37,742 bases of DNA from positions 1 to 37,742 of the forward strand of contig JANQHX010000085.1 of NCBI GenBank assembly GCA_028282465.1, written 5' to 3'. A model generated the notes under the pieces. The model ran no database searches, was not told the origin of the DNA, and worked only from the letters and a program-made list of their open reading frames with translations. This DNA is from Gynuella sp. GTDB taxonomy: Bacteria > Pseudomonadota > Gammaproteobacteria > Pseudomonadales > Natronospirillaceae. Both the position numbers and the translations under genes were made by a program. Shown here piece after piece: positions 8,370-17,031 of the stretch. Positions within the stretch are counted from its first letter, which is position 1, and each line of letters starts with the position of its first letter.

Positions 8370-9473
8370 ATGAACACACTGACGAAAGTATATTTAGTAT
8401 TAATTGCCCTGCTACTGACCGCTTGCGCTAACACGCAACTGGACAACGCCAAGAAATCTGAAATCACACCTGATGTGAGACCAGCAAAATATGAACCGGC
8501 AGGCGATCAAACTTTACTGTTTATTGGGCAAGATAACGAAGGAGTCGGCGGTACCGTCGAGTTTAACGACGGCTACTTAGACGACGACCGTTTACCCAAG
8601 CCAGCGGGAATTACCCACTATATGGGTTTACAAGCAGGGGGCTATATTCCTGGGCTTGAAGACTGGACCGACTGGGGAGCTGGGCCAATCTGTTTAAAAT
8701 GTTACTTAGATAGCGAAAATATCGACTGGAGCAACACGGTTGTGCATCTATCTATTTGGTATGCTTCTGATGGCAATCAGGAATACACAACGCCCATTGC
8801 TGAGGGCAAAGTCGATGACCAAATTGTTCGCTTAGCCAATTTCATCAAACGCTATCCTGACATCGCATTTTTTATCCGCCCGGGATATGAATTTGACTAT
8901 CAATACAAAAACAATGGCATCAGACCTGGAACTTACCGAGCAGCATTCAGAAGAATCGTGGATATTTTACGAGAACAAGGTGTTGAAAATGCCGCCTATG
9001 TTTTTTCATCCGCTCATGTACGAGGCAGTGTATTCCTAGCGAAATATTCAGATTGGGCTAGCTACTATCCTGGTAATGACTATGTCGACTGGCTTGGATA
9101 TTCAGTGTTCGATACTCACTCGGTGTCAGCACAGGACGATGCAATTAAGTTTGCAAAGGCCGTCAATAAACCGCTTATGATTGCTGAAGCCACACCAAGA
9201 GGAAACCGACTGGGTAGCGGTGATGATAATCAAGTGTGGGATGCTTATTTCACTAGGTTATTCCAACACACGGAAAAATTCCCGGACTTGGTAAAAGGCA
9301 TTGCGTATATTAATACAGACTGGAATTCTCAAAGTATGTGGAATGACCAAGGCTGGGGTGATACTCGTATCCAAAACTCTGATCTTATTTTAGAAAACTG
9401 GGTCAATAAATTATCTAAAGATCAGTATTTAACAAGTGAAGATAATATATACGATATTATTCGATTCGAGTAA
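8370..9473 (+). CDS. Lipoprotein resembling a GH26/clan GH-A glycoside hydrolase (copy 2)
   Basis: This 367-residue paralogue of the preceding gene shares long near-identical stretches with it, for example PAKYEP, IFIGQDN-like strands, DWGAGP-C-C, IRPGYEFDYQY, YYPGNDYVDWLGYS, AEATPRG and QGWGDTRIQNSD. The lipobox is LLTAC with C19; the putative acid/base is E174 and the nucleophile E273. The linker after the lipid anchor is much shorter than in copy 1. GGAATTAAAA precedes the ATG and only 12 bp separate the genes, so they form an operon created by tandem duplication. Both copies keep two cysteines (GPICLKC here), perhaps a disulfide. Substrate is not deducible. Confidence 0.65.
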   Translation: MNTLTKVYLVLIALLLTACANTQLDNAKKSEITPDVRPAKYEPAGDQTLLFIGQDNEGVGGTVEFNDGYLDDDRLPKPAGITHYMGLQAGGYIPGLEDWTDWGAGPICLKCYLDSENIDWSNTVVHLSIWYASDGNQEYTTPIAEGKVDDQIVRLANFIKRYPDIAFFIRPGYEFDYQYKNNGIRPGTYRAAFRRIVDILREQGVENAAYVFSSAHVRGSVFLAKYSDWASYYPGNDYVDWLGYSVFDTHSVSAQDDAIKFAKAVNKPLMIAEATPRGNRLGSGDDNQVWDAYFTRLFQHTEKFPDLVKGIAYINTDWNSQSMWNDQGWGDTRIQNSDLILENWVNKLSKDQYLTSEDNIYDIIRFE

Positions 9474-9663
9474 GCCTTTATTATCTTACTGTGATCACAA
9501 ATCGTTCAGCATTCTGGTCAAATATGGAACTCAACTGGACGAAATAACCAACGATAGGTAAGGTGTTCACAGTTAGATACAGTGAATAAACAGCCCAGCG
9601 CAAACTTAAATGCAATTGGGCTTGATACAAAAACAATAAAAACGTGAAGCTCACCATGACTGA

Positions 9664-9680
9664 TTTTAGGTTGCCTAAAA
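9664..9680. repeat. Short inverted repeat before the SMP-30-like gene
   Basis: TTTTAGG and CCTAAAA form perfect 7-bp arms around TTG, four bases upstream of the GGAG ribosome site at 9685. It could act as an operator or fold near the ribosome site; only the symmetry is seen. Confidence 0.3.
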
Positions 9681-9696
9681 GTTCGGAGAATGCCTA

Positions 9697-10602
9697 GTGA
9701 TTTTTCGAACCCTCGGGTTGCTGCTGTTGGTAATAACCACCGCATCAGCAGAAGTTGTTTATTTGGAAAACACTACCCGCATCCCAGTACCAGGCCGAGG
9801 GCCGGAATCAATCGCCCTGGACTCAATGGGTTTTATTTATTCAGGCCTCAGTAATGGCTCTATTATCCGTATTACTCCATCAAGTTATGAAGTAGAAGTA
9901 ATCGCCCACTCCAAAGGGGTCCCTTTGGGAATAGAATTTAATAGCAATGGAAAACTGTTTGTGGCGGATGCCAACTTAGGTTTGTTGGCGGTAGAAAAAA
10001 AGGGCGTTCGAGTACTCACAAATCAATCAGAGGGAGAGAAATTTCGTCTCACTGACGATCTCGCCATATCAAAAACCGGTACCATTTTTTTTACGGACGC
10101 TTCGAACAAATACAACGTCAAACAAGTCATGATGGAGTTTAGAGACCAAAAGCCTAGGGGTCGATTGCTGGCCTATTCCAACGCTGGCTCAACCTTCACA
10201 CTTAAAGATAATCTTTCCTTCGCTAATGGCGTTGCGCTATCTCCAGATGAAACCTTTTTACTGATCTGCGAAACCAAGTCCAGAGAAATCTCAAGGTTAT
10301 GGCTGAGTGGACCTAATCAGGGAAAACTAGAAAAAGTAACAGAGATAAATGGCTATCCAGACAATATTACTATCGATTCATCTGGCAATTATTGGGTGTC
10401 TGTTATTCACCCCAACCGTAATTCAGAGCTTGTCGGTTTCAGATTATCTTCCGACTTAGAGGTGATGAATGAAGTGAGATTGCCAGAGGGCGAAAGAATC
10501 CGCGGTGCTACCAGCCTTCTGCACAAAGAGGGTTTAATTTACATAGGAAGTAACGTGGAAAAATTTATTACTGTTGCAGGCATACCTAAGAGATGGCAAT
10601 AA
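9697..10602 (+). CDS. Secreted SMP-30/strictosidine-synthase-like beta-propeller protein
   Basis: The 301-residue product has a signal peptide (about 1-18, ending TASA) and six-bladed propeller features of the SMP-30/gluconolactonase/strictosidine-synthase-like superfamily. These include PVPGRGPESIALDSMGFIYSG, LTDDLAISKTGTIFFTDAS and LSFANGVALSPDETFLLICET, the last being the most diagnostic. Members hydrolyse lactones or esters using a metal ion; activity here is not certain. The start is a GTG at 9697 with GGAG 8 bases upstream. It follows the two glycosidase-like lipoproteins on the same strand after 223 bp, suggesting a shared role in using a carbohydrate or its lactone, which is inference. 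Confidence 0.78.
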   Translation: MIFRTLGLLLLVITTASAEVVYLENTTRIPVPGRGPESIALDSMGFIYSGLSNGSIIRITPSSYEVEVIAHSKGVPLGIEFNSNGKLFVADANLGLLAVEKKGVRVLTNQSEGEKFRLTDDLAISKTGTIFFTDASNKYNVKQVMMEFRDQKPRGRLLAYSNAGSTFTLKDNLSFANGVALSPDETFLLICETKSREISRLWLSGPNQGKLEKVTEINGYPDNITIDSSGNYWVSVIHPNRNSELVGFRLSSDLEVMNEVRLPEGERIRGATSLLHKEGLIYIGSNVEKFITVAGIPKRWQ

Positions 10603-10603
10603 A

Positions 10604-10628
10604 AAGCCAGTGAATGAGTCACTGGCTT
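10604..10628 (-). terminator. Hairpin terminator between convergent genes
   Basis: AAGCCAGTGA and TCACTGGCTT pair perfectly over 10 bp with a 5-base loop. On the minus strand the stem runs directly into TTTTT, so it best serves the peroxiredoxin gene. On the plus strand the T-tail is poor, but it may still stop the SMP-30-like transcript. Confidence 0.75.
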
Positions 10629-10636
10629 CTAAAGCG

Positions 10637-10667
10637 TTTTGTCTATTTGTTTAACAAATAGACAAAA
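10637..10667. repeat. Perfect 15-bp palindrome next to the terminator
   Basis: TTTTGTCTATTTGTT is followed after one base by its exact complement AACAAATAGACAAAA, a 31-bp near-perfect palindrome. It lies between the peroxiredoxin stop codon and the GC-richer hairpin at 10604-10628. It could form an RNA hairpin protecting the 3' end of the peroxiredoxin mRNA or be a protein site. Confidence 0.6.
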
Positions 10668-10673
10668 TACACA

Positions 10674-11297
10674 TTAAAGCTTGTCAGCATTATCGCTTAG
10701 GTAAGCAGCAACACCTTCAGGTGAAGTTGTCATACCAGCATCACCTTTGTTCCAGCCTGCTGGGCACACTTGACCATTTTCTTCGAAGAATTGCAGACCT
10801 TCAACGATACGAACAACTTCGTCCATGTTACGACCTAGAGGTTCATCGTTAACAACCATGCTGCGAACAATGCCTTTTTGGTCAATCACGAAAGTACCGC
10901 GCATAGCAACACCGGCAGGGTAGTATGAATCACCACCTTCAGACTCAACACCATATGCCTTACAGATAGCGTGGTCCATGTCAGCAGCTAGGGTATATTT
11001 AACCGCACCAATACCACCTTCATTAACGTCAGTATTTCTCCAAGCGTTATGAGTGAAATGAGAGTCGATAGAAACGCCCACCACTTCAACACCCAGCTCT
11101 TTCAACTTATCCATACGATGTGACATAGCAATCAATTCAGACGGACAAACGAAAGTGAAGTCTAGGGGATAGAAAAACACCACGGCATATTTGCCAGCTG
11201 TCGTTTCGCTAAAGCTGAAGTTATCAACGATTGAACCGTCCGCTAAAACAGCTTGAGTAGTAAAATCTGGGGCCTTCTTACCTACAAGTACGCTCAT
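10674..11297 (-). CDS. Typical 2-Cys peroxiredoxin (AhpC/TSA family)
   Basis: A thiol peroxidase reducing hydrogen peroxide and organic peroxides. The 207-residue protein carries the peroxidatic cysteine C51 in FYPLDFTFVCPSE and the resolving cysteine C178 in QVCPAGW. A GGIG motif at 94-97 resembles the GGLG of over-oxidation-sensitive enzymes, and the C-terminal AAYL segment sits where such enzymes carry YF. AAAGGATT precedes the ATG. In Pseudomonas relatives a homologous tsaA-type gene lies right after rnt; here the glycosidase/SMP-30 block separates them. Electron donor is not evident from the context. Confidence 0.93.
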   Translation of the reverse strand: MSVLVGKKAPDFTTQAVLADGSIVDNFSFSETTAGKYAVVFFYPLDFTFVCPSELIAMSHRMDKLKELGVEVVGVSIDSHFTHNAWRNTDVNEGGIGAVKYTLAADMDHAICKAYGVESEGGDSYYPAGVAMRGTFVIDQKGIVRSMVVNDEPLGRNMDEVVRIVEGLQFFEENGQVCPAGWNKGDAGMTTSPEGVAAYLSDNADKL

Positions 11298-11462
11298 TTT
11301 TTAATCCTTTTATATTTTGGTTTTCGATTAGACACAGTGTTTCAACACCGCAGCCATACTTTGTTTGCGACCAGCATTGGAAATAATGCTTTAGTGCCGT
11401 ATTTCAAGGCAATGTTGATACTATTTTTTGCTTTCTAATTTGTGACTTGTCTGGGCTTGCCT

Positions 11463-13946
11463 CTAAATATTTCTTAAAACCATTAACGGAGGTGTCTGAA
11501 TCACTTTTCGAGTAGACAACATACCAATGGCACCAATTAGGATCATGCCGATCCAAGGCCCTATTAACCAGAGCAAGGTATTAAAACTGAACTCCATTTC
11601 AAACATTCTGCTTTGCAGGAACCCCATGGTGCTCTCCGCACCCACGACTGCGAGAAGCCCAGCTAACCAGCCTAAAGTGCCAAACTCAATTAACAAGGCA
11701 CCTCGAACCATTCCGCCTTTTGCCCCTATGGTTCTTAAAATTGCGCTTTCTTGAAATCGGCTATCCAACGTGGCTTGAATGCTTGCAATAAGCACTAATA
11801 CACCAGACACCAGCACTAAAGCCAAAATAAATTCGATGGCACTGGTAACCTGACCAATAATGCCCTGAACTTGAGCAATCATCTGGTCAACTTCGATTAA
11901 GGTAATGGTTGGGTGCGACAGCAATAAGTCATTCAAGAGAGGTTTTTGCTCTGGCGCCAAGTAAAAACTGGTCAGTAAAGAAGCACTGGCCCCCCCAAGT
12001 ATGGGCCCTGAGAAAATAGCGTAAAAATTTGGATTCATACTGTCCCATTTTACTTTTCTCAAACTTGCGACCTGGGCGTCGAACTGTGACCCACTAACAC
12101 TGAAGGTCAGGCTATCTCCAACTTCTATCCCCAGATCTTCTGCAAACTCCTGTTCCAATGAAACCAAGGTTTTATCTTCATCACCAGGTTGCCACCAACT
12201 GCCAGAAATGATTTCGTTATCGGCTCCTAGCGTGTCACCCCATGTAAGGTTTAGCTCTCTTCGATAATCATCACCGTCGGGTTCATTTTGCTCAATTATC
12301 TCCCCTACCGAAGTTCCTTCAACATAGGCAATACGGCCTCGAACCATAGGATAAAAAGGATTTGCGGTAATTTCATTATCATTAAAAAAATCAATAATCC
12401 CTTCGAGCTCTTGGTCAAAGATATTAAAAGCAAAGTGATTAGCTGTGCCTTCAGGGAGTTGATCTTGCCAGTTACTAATTAACGAAGTTCTTACTAACAC
12501 TAAAACAAATAATAGAAGCAAGCTTACGGAGAAAATCATAATTTGAAGAGAGTTCTGTCGACTATGCCGATAGAGACTTGCCAAACCGATTCTCCAGCTA
12601 TTACCTAAACCTGCAGCATATCGACGACTCAACCTAATGAGTATTCCCGCCACAAATGTGATGCCCACAAGACAAACCAAAGCGCCACCGGTTAATGCCA
12701 AAGTTAAAAACCAATTGGCGCTGTACCAGTAAACAAGCCCAACCATGGCTACCAAACCAATAACAAACGACCAGCGTTGATTAAGCACACCTCCCACATC
12801 AGACCTTAAAACTCTTGCTGGGGGTATTTGTCTCAAAGCCAAGATAGGAGGTGCAGCAAAAGCCATAAGGGATATAAAGCCTGAAATAGCGCCTACCCAA
12901 TAAGGGCGATTATCCGCTGCGGCTAAATTTGAAGGCAATAACCCATCGAATAAATGGATAAAGCTCCAGTGAATACCCCAGCCAATAAGAAGACCGAGGG
13001 TGATGGTTAAACCCGCAAGCACAACCAGATTCACTAAATACAACTGCGTCACTTGGTTTGGCGACATTCCTAATGTTTTAAGCAGTGCAACATGGGATAT
13101 CTGCCTGTGACTGTATCGACGAGCGGCAAGCGCTAGCGCTGTACCCGCTAGTACAACACCTAGAGACCCAGCTAAAAGCAAAAAACTTTCTGCACGATCC
13201 ATGGCACTGGTGACACCTTGATTACTTCCTTTCACGCCCACCCAGCGATGATGCTTGCCTATTCGATCTTCACTATTCAGCCACTGCTGCATGGATTCAA
13301 CTTGCTTTGGGTTGCCGGCTAGTAACCACCGATAATTGATTCGGCTTCCTGTTTGAACTGCCCCGGTTCCCGCCATGTCGTCCATGTGCATCATAATTCT
13401 TGGCCCAACGCCAAAGAAACTCTGAGCACTGTCTGGTTCACTAATTAATGCAGCTGTAATTAAAAAATCACGTTCACCAACAGCCACTGTATCCCCGACC
13501 TCGACCGCTAATGAACCAAATAATCGAGATGCTAACCAAACTTCTCCTGGCTCTGGGCCTTGTGTTACTTTTTCACCAACACCATAGGGTTGATTCGATA
13601 TTTGTAGATGACCTTTTAATGGGTAGGAATCTGAAACAGCTTTTACGGAAGCGAGCTGAGCGCCTTCATCGGAAAAAGCCATAGCTCGAAAACCAACCGT
13701 ATCAGCCATTTCCAAATTAAAGCTTCTTGCTTGATTCCGCCATTCACCACCAACATCCATCGAACCACGAACTTGGGCATCGGCTGCTAACAGGTTGCCA
13801 GCTTCACTCTGAATAGTATTTTTGATTCGATCAGTGAAAAGACCAATACTGGTTACTGTTGCAATCGCAACCAGTAAAGACAGAATTAAAATATTGAGTT
13901 CTCCGCCCTTCCAATCTCTCCAGAGCAGCTTCAATGCCGTATTCAT
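11463..13946 (-). CDS. ybbP: ABC transporter permease, YbbP/FtsX-like
   Basis: The large permease partner of YbbA in the ABC-type system found beside tesA. The product is about 827 residues. It has a first membrane helix near residues 17-37, a periplasmic domain, a central group of helices (LLLAGSLGVVLAGTALALAARR region and following), a second periplasmic domain, and a C-terminal FtsX-type domain with three or four helices. The preferred ATG at 13946 has GAGG six bases upstream. An in-frame GTG at 13958, overlapping the ybbA stop in GTGA, would add four residues. The substrate is unproven; membrane lipids or lipoproteins are suggested for relatives by similarity to MacB/LolC-type systems. 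Confidence 0.88.
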   Translation of the reverse strand: MNTALKLLWRDWKGGELNILILSLLVAIATVTSIGLFTDRIKNTIQSEAGNLLAADAQVRGSMDVGGEWRNQARSFNLEMADTVGFRAMAFSDEGAQLASVKAVSDSYPLKGHLQISNQPYGVGEKVTQGPEPGEVWLASRLFGSLAVEVGDTVAVGERDFLITAALISEPDSAQSFFGVGPRIMMHMDDMAGTGAVQTGSRINYRWLLAGNPKQVESMQQWLNSEDRIGKHHRWVGVKGSNQGVTSAMDRAESFLLLAGSLGVVLAGTALALAARRYSHRQISHVALLKTLGMSPNQVTQLYLVNLVVLAGLTITLGLLIGWGIHWSFIHLFDGLLPSNLAAADNRPYWVGAISGFISLMAFAAPPILALRQIPPARVLRSDVGGVLNQRWSFVIGLVAMVGLVYWYSANWFLTLALTGGALVCLVGITFVAGILIRLSRRYAAGLGNSWRIGLASLYRHSRQNSLQIMIFSVSLLLLFVLVLVRTSLISNWQDQLPEGTANHFAFNIFDQELEGIIDFFNDNEITANPFYPMVRGRIAYVEGTSVGEIIEQNEPDGDDYRRELNLTWGDTLGADNEIISGSWWQPGDEDKTLVSLEQEFAEDLGIEVGDSLTFSVSGSQFDAQVASLRKVKWDSMNPNFYAIFSGPILGGASASLLTSFYLAPEQKPLLNDLLLSHPTITLIEVDQMIAQVQGIIGQVTSAIEFILALVLVSGVLVLIASIQATLDSRFQESAILRTIGAKGGMVRGALLIEFGTLGWLAGLLAVVGAESTMGFLQSRMFEMEFSFNTLLWLIGPWIGMILIGAIGMLSTRKVIQTPPLMVLRNI

Positions 13947-13954
13947 TTGTAACC

Positions 13955-14611
13955 TCACACGACCTCGCCGGCATTAATTTCTATTTGCCTATCACATCTG
14001 TTTGCCAAGTCAGGGTCATGAGTAACCAATACTAGGGTCGTCCCCGCCTCTTTATTCATGTCGAATAATAAATTAGCGATCTTGTCGCCGGTGCGCGTAT
14101 CCAAATTACCCGTGGGCTCATCGGCAAACATCACTGGCGCGTTTGACGCAAACGCTCTAGCAAGCGCGACCCGTTGTTGTTCTCCACCAGACAACTGCTT
14201 TGGGTAATGACTGTGACGACCTTTTAAACCAACACGATCCAAAAAGTGCTCTGCTTTTTCTCCTGGTTTGTCCAAACCTTTCACTTCCAAAGGCAACATT
14301 ACATTTTCTAATGCCGTTAAACTTTGCAGCAGCTGAAAGTTCTGAAAAACAAACGCAACAGAATCGCCACGGACTTTTGCACGCTGCTCTTCAGTCATTG
14401 CGGTTAGATCGTGGTCACCTAAAAACACCTTTCCAGAGGAGGGCGTATCCAATCCTGCCAGCATTCCTAATAGAGTGGATTTACCTGAACCTGACACCCC
14501 AACGATGGCAACAGATTCTCCTTCCTTGATTTCAAGATCAATTCCTTTCAGGATTGATAAGGTGCCATCAGTGGTTGGCACTTCCTGTTTCAAGCCGGAT
14601 GTTTTAATCAT
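13955..14611 (-). CDS. ybbA: ABC transporter ATP-binding protein YbbA
   Basis: ATPase subunit of a LolD/MacB-like exporter, cytoplasmic side. The 218-residue protein has Walker A GVSGSGKST (38-46), a Q-loop in FVFQNFQLL (near 87-95), signature LSGGEQQR (140-147), Walker B VMFADEP (160-166) with D164 and E165, D-loop GNLD, and H-loop VTHD (H198). Its stop overlaps or abuts the permease start, so the pair is translationally coupled. Its ATG lies on the opposite strand of the tesA ATG, both sharing one CATG. Little room is left for untranslated leaders, so each promoter must lie inside the other gene. Confidence 0.95.
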   Translation of the reverse strand: MIKTSGLKQEVPTTDGTLSILKGIDLEIKEGESVAIVGVSGSGKSTLLGMLAGLDTPSSGKVFLGDHDLTAMTEEQRAKVRGDSVAFVFQNFQLLQSLTALENVMLPLEVKGLDKPGEKAEHFLDRVGLKGRHSHYPKQLSGGEQQRVALARAFASNAPVMFADEPTGNLDTRTGDKIANLLFDMNKEAGTTLVLVTHDPDLANRCDRQIEINAGEVV

Positions 14612-15227
14612 GGTAAAAATTTTTTCTCGTTTTCTATTTATATCTCTAGCGCTTGCCTTCGCGGGTTTTGCTCCTGCAAAAACCTTGATGGTACTAGGCG
14701 ATAGCTTAAGCGCTGCTTACGAAATTGATCCAGAAAAAGGCTGGGTAAATTTATTGTCTGAACGTATGAAAGACACTCACCCTACCTGGAATGTCGTTAA
14801 CCTGTCCTTTGGGGGGGCCACTACCAATAACGGGTTAAGGCTTCTACCTGAAGCACTCAAAACTCATCAACCGGAATTGTTGCTATTGGAGTTGGGGGCT
14901 AATGATGGACTCCAAGGAAAACCTGTAAAACTAATCACCCAGAACCTGCAAAAACTCATAGACATGGCACAAAACTCTGGGGCTGAAGTAGTTATTCTTG
15001 GCGTTCGCTTACCCCCTAATTATGGTACCCGATACACCCAACCGTTCTACGATCAATATGGAACGCTGGCTTCAGAAAACAACCTTCTTTACGTACCCTT
15101 TATTCTTGATGGAGTGGCTGGAAACCCAGCGCTGATGAGGGGTGATGGACTGCATCCTAATGAAGATGGGCAGCCCATTATTCTTGAGAATATTTGGCCA
15201 ACGGTTAAGCCATTACTAGACAGATAA
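14610..15227 (+). CDS. tesA: Periplasmic SGNH esterase/thioesterase I (TesA)
   Basis: TesA is a multifunctional acyl-CoA thioesterase, protease I and lysophospholipase in the periplasm. From the ATG at 14610 the 205-residue product has a signal peptide (about 1-23, ending APA). Block I is LMVLGDSLSAAY with nucleophile S32. The oxyanion residues are G69 (FGGATTNNG) and N98 (LGANDG). D179 and H182 lie in RGDGLHPNEDG. The frame is open for 45 codons upstream, but only this start gives a signal peptide. The start codon overlaps that of ybbA. The 3' end is convergent with the receiver-protein gene, 11 bp away. Confidence 0.93.
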   Translation: MVKIFSRFLFISLALAFAGFAPAKTLMVLGDSLSAAYEIDPEKGWVNLLSERMKDTHPTWNVVNLSFGGATTNNGLRLLPEALKTHQPELLLLELGANDGLQGKPVKLITQNLQKLIDMAQNSGAEVVILGVRLPPNYGTRYTQPFYDQYGTLASENNLLYVPFILDGVAGNPALMRGDGLHPNEDGQPIILENIWPTVKPLLDR

Positions 15228-15238
15228 TGGCAGATCAA

Positions 15239-16495
15239 TCATTGACTTAAAGACGATCTGGCCAAGGTAGTAAGAGCTTCAAAGCGGTAGGATTGTATCC
15301 CTGTCACCTGAGGGTCATTTTCCATCAATTCCCTCAGTGCTAGTTCGGGTCCAGGGTATCGTTCACATTTTCCTTCTGTACTCAGGGTGGAGTTTGGTTG
15401 AAAGTATTCTAAGCCACTATTTTTTGGGGTGTACCAAAGATCACCCGAGCGACTTGTAAACACTTGATTAGGAAAAGCTTCTACCCAGGCATCACCCACG
15501 CAATCCTGACTTAGGAAAAATCGTCTGGGTACTCCGGTTCTAATTACACCATCTGGCGATATCTTGAAGATAAAATCTGAATCATTAATAACAGTGGCAG
15601 CGGCAGTTCTTTCATCCCAATACAACACACTTCCAACCGCCTTACCTGATGCATCGACCAAATCCACACCAATTCGTCCTGACTCAGCCAACGCAGCTTC
15701 TTCTATCGCTAAAGACTGTTGCTCAAACTGTTGTGCTAATTCAATTTTTAATTGCTCGATTTCGGCAGTTAACCCTGGGGTTTCTTCAGGCACTTGCGGG
15801 CCAGTAAATACTAAGAATGCAACTGCAGCCACTGCCATAAATGAAACAACCATAGACCAGCGACTTCTTTGCTGTGTACTACGTTCTACCTCTTTAAGTA
15901 CTTCTAACTGCTGATCAAACTTCTGTGAAACTTCAATGGTTTCATTCACCATTTGTTTTCTCAGAGTCTTCATCACCAATAAAGACTGTTCTTCGATCGT
16001 GTGTTGCATCTCTTCCGTGGTGAGATACAGCTGATGTTTCAGCCTTGGGCTGATTTGGTCTGAATAATCTTTTGAATCTAAGGTTTCTACCGATTGCGTT
16101 TGGGTATCTGTCACTTCAACAGACTGACCTTGGAGCAGCCCTAACTTGTTTAGCGCTTGTTGGATATAAGCGCTGCCCAACTCCTTGGGAAGAACATCCA
16201 TAGCACCTAATGCTCTAGCTTGACCCACGTAATACTCACCTTGTTTAGAGGTGTACATAAGCACAGGGATTCGAGCAGTGAGAGGATTTTCTTTTATGAG
16301 TTTAATAGCCTGTAAACCGTCCATTCCTGGCATAGTGTGATCCATGAAAATCACTGAAGGCTTTTTAGTTTTAAGGAATTCTAAGGCATCAGGACCGCTA
16401 TAACAGCTGTCTGATTCAATGCCAAACTGCTTTAATTTGCGGGCCAAAATGGCACATGCTGTCCGGGAGTCATCAACAATTAAGGCTCGGGCCAT
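15239..16495 (-). CDS. Receiver-domain protein tethered to the membrane, with C-terminal domain of unknown function
   Basis: The 418-residue product begins with a CheY-like receiver domain (1-118): acidic pair D8/D9, phosphoacceptor D52 in VIFMDHTMPGMDG, T82/S83 and K104 in LPKE. A linker with coiled-coil character (about 150-205) leads to one membrane helix (about 214-231, VVSFMAVAAVAFLVF). A second coiled-coil stretch (about 241-270) and a C-terminal domain (about 274-418) with four well-spaced cysteine or aromatic-rich strands follow. This last part includes DLVDASGKAVGSVLYWDE and is not recognised. If the receiver is cytoplasmic, the C-terminal part is periplasmic, an unusual order for a response regulator. 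No kinase gene is adjacent. Confidence 0.75.
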   Translation of the reverse strand: MARALIVDDSRTACAILARKLKQFGIESDSCYSGPDALEFLKTKKPSVIFMDHTMPGMDGLQAIKLIKENPLTARIPVLMYTSKQGEYYVGQARALGAMDVLPKELGSAYIQQALNKLGLLQGQSVEVTDTQTQSVETLDSKDYSDQISPRLKHQLYLTTEEMQHTIEEQSLLVMKTLRKQMVNETIEVSQKFDQQLEVLKEVERSTQQRSRWSMVVSFMAVAAVAFLVFTGPQVPEETPGLTAEIEQLKIELAQQFEQQSLAIEEAALAESGRIGVDLVDASGKAVGSVLYWDERTAAATVINDSDFIFKISPDGVIRTGVPRRFFLSQDCVGDAWVEAFPNQVFTSRSGDLWYTPKNSGLEYFQPNSTLSTEGKCERYPGPELALRELMENDPQVTGIQSYRFEALTTLARSSLSQ

Positions 16496-17031
16496 GAGAT
16501 AGCTCTTTTAATTCTTGTGATTATTAGCACAGGATTGTACGTGGTTTTTACATTTAATCCATGGACTAGTCGTCACATTTTCCTGGGACACGACCTGGAA
16601 TCCGGTTCAGAGGCCATATTTTCTGGGCTCCTCCTTGCTGGTGACTTTGTTTTCTCACATTACTGTTGCTTGGGTAGACGTGATCGGAATCTAGCAAGCT
16701 TCATCTGAGATGACTATTTAAATGAGCATAAAGCAGCGTCAATTGACGGTGGTGAGGATCGGTTTAAACAAACGACTGTTACGGATTTATGCTTGCACAC
16801 AAAATTCTTGCGGTTAGTGTTTTTTTGGATTGAATGGCTCGAACTAATATCGACCCACTATCAACCCATGACCTAGTGTGTGACAGAAATATTGAATAAT
16901 TTTGAAACACATATCCAAGTAAAATTAAAGGAATGAGTTAATCAACCCAGCCCAAGGGTTGGAACTGACCAACACCTTGGAAAGCAGCTACTATGCATCG
17001 GTTCTGATATGTATTGGTTCTGATTTTTAGG
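16496..17031. other. 536-bp intergenic region without a convincing gene
   Basis: It separates two leftward genes and should hold the promoter of the receiver-domain protein and the 3' end of the PilJ-like gene. Visible items are a 12-bp palindrome CGTCAATTGACG at 16737-16748, a 10-bp-class hairpin (CCAAGG-GTTGG paired with CCAACACCTTGG, about 16951-16981) without a T-tail, and a repeated GGTTCTGAT word near 17000-17025. The plus-strand frame at 16517-16708 has no ribosome site and looks spurious. Confidence 0.5.

Noticed and set aside
9518-9745. 75-codon minus-strand frame before the SMP-30-like gene
   Set aside because: It overlaps the true start and ribosome site of the SMP-30-like gene and has no motif.
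16590-16660. Minus-strand AGGAGG followed by a 14-codon frame, possible leader peptide of the receiver-protein gene
   Set aside because: Spacing of 12 bases is too long and the frame has no attenuator-like hairpins or biased codons.
16517-16708. 63-codon plus-strand frame in the 536-bp gap
   Set aside because: No ribosome site, odd composition (CC and aromatic-rich tail) and antisense to the expected promoter region of the leftward receiver gene.
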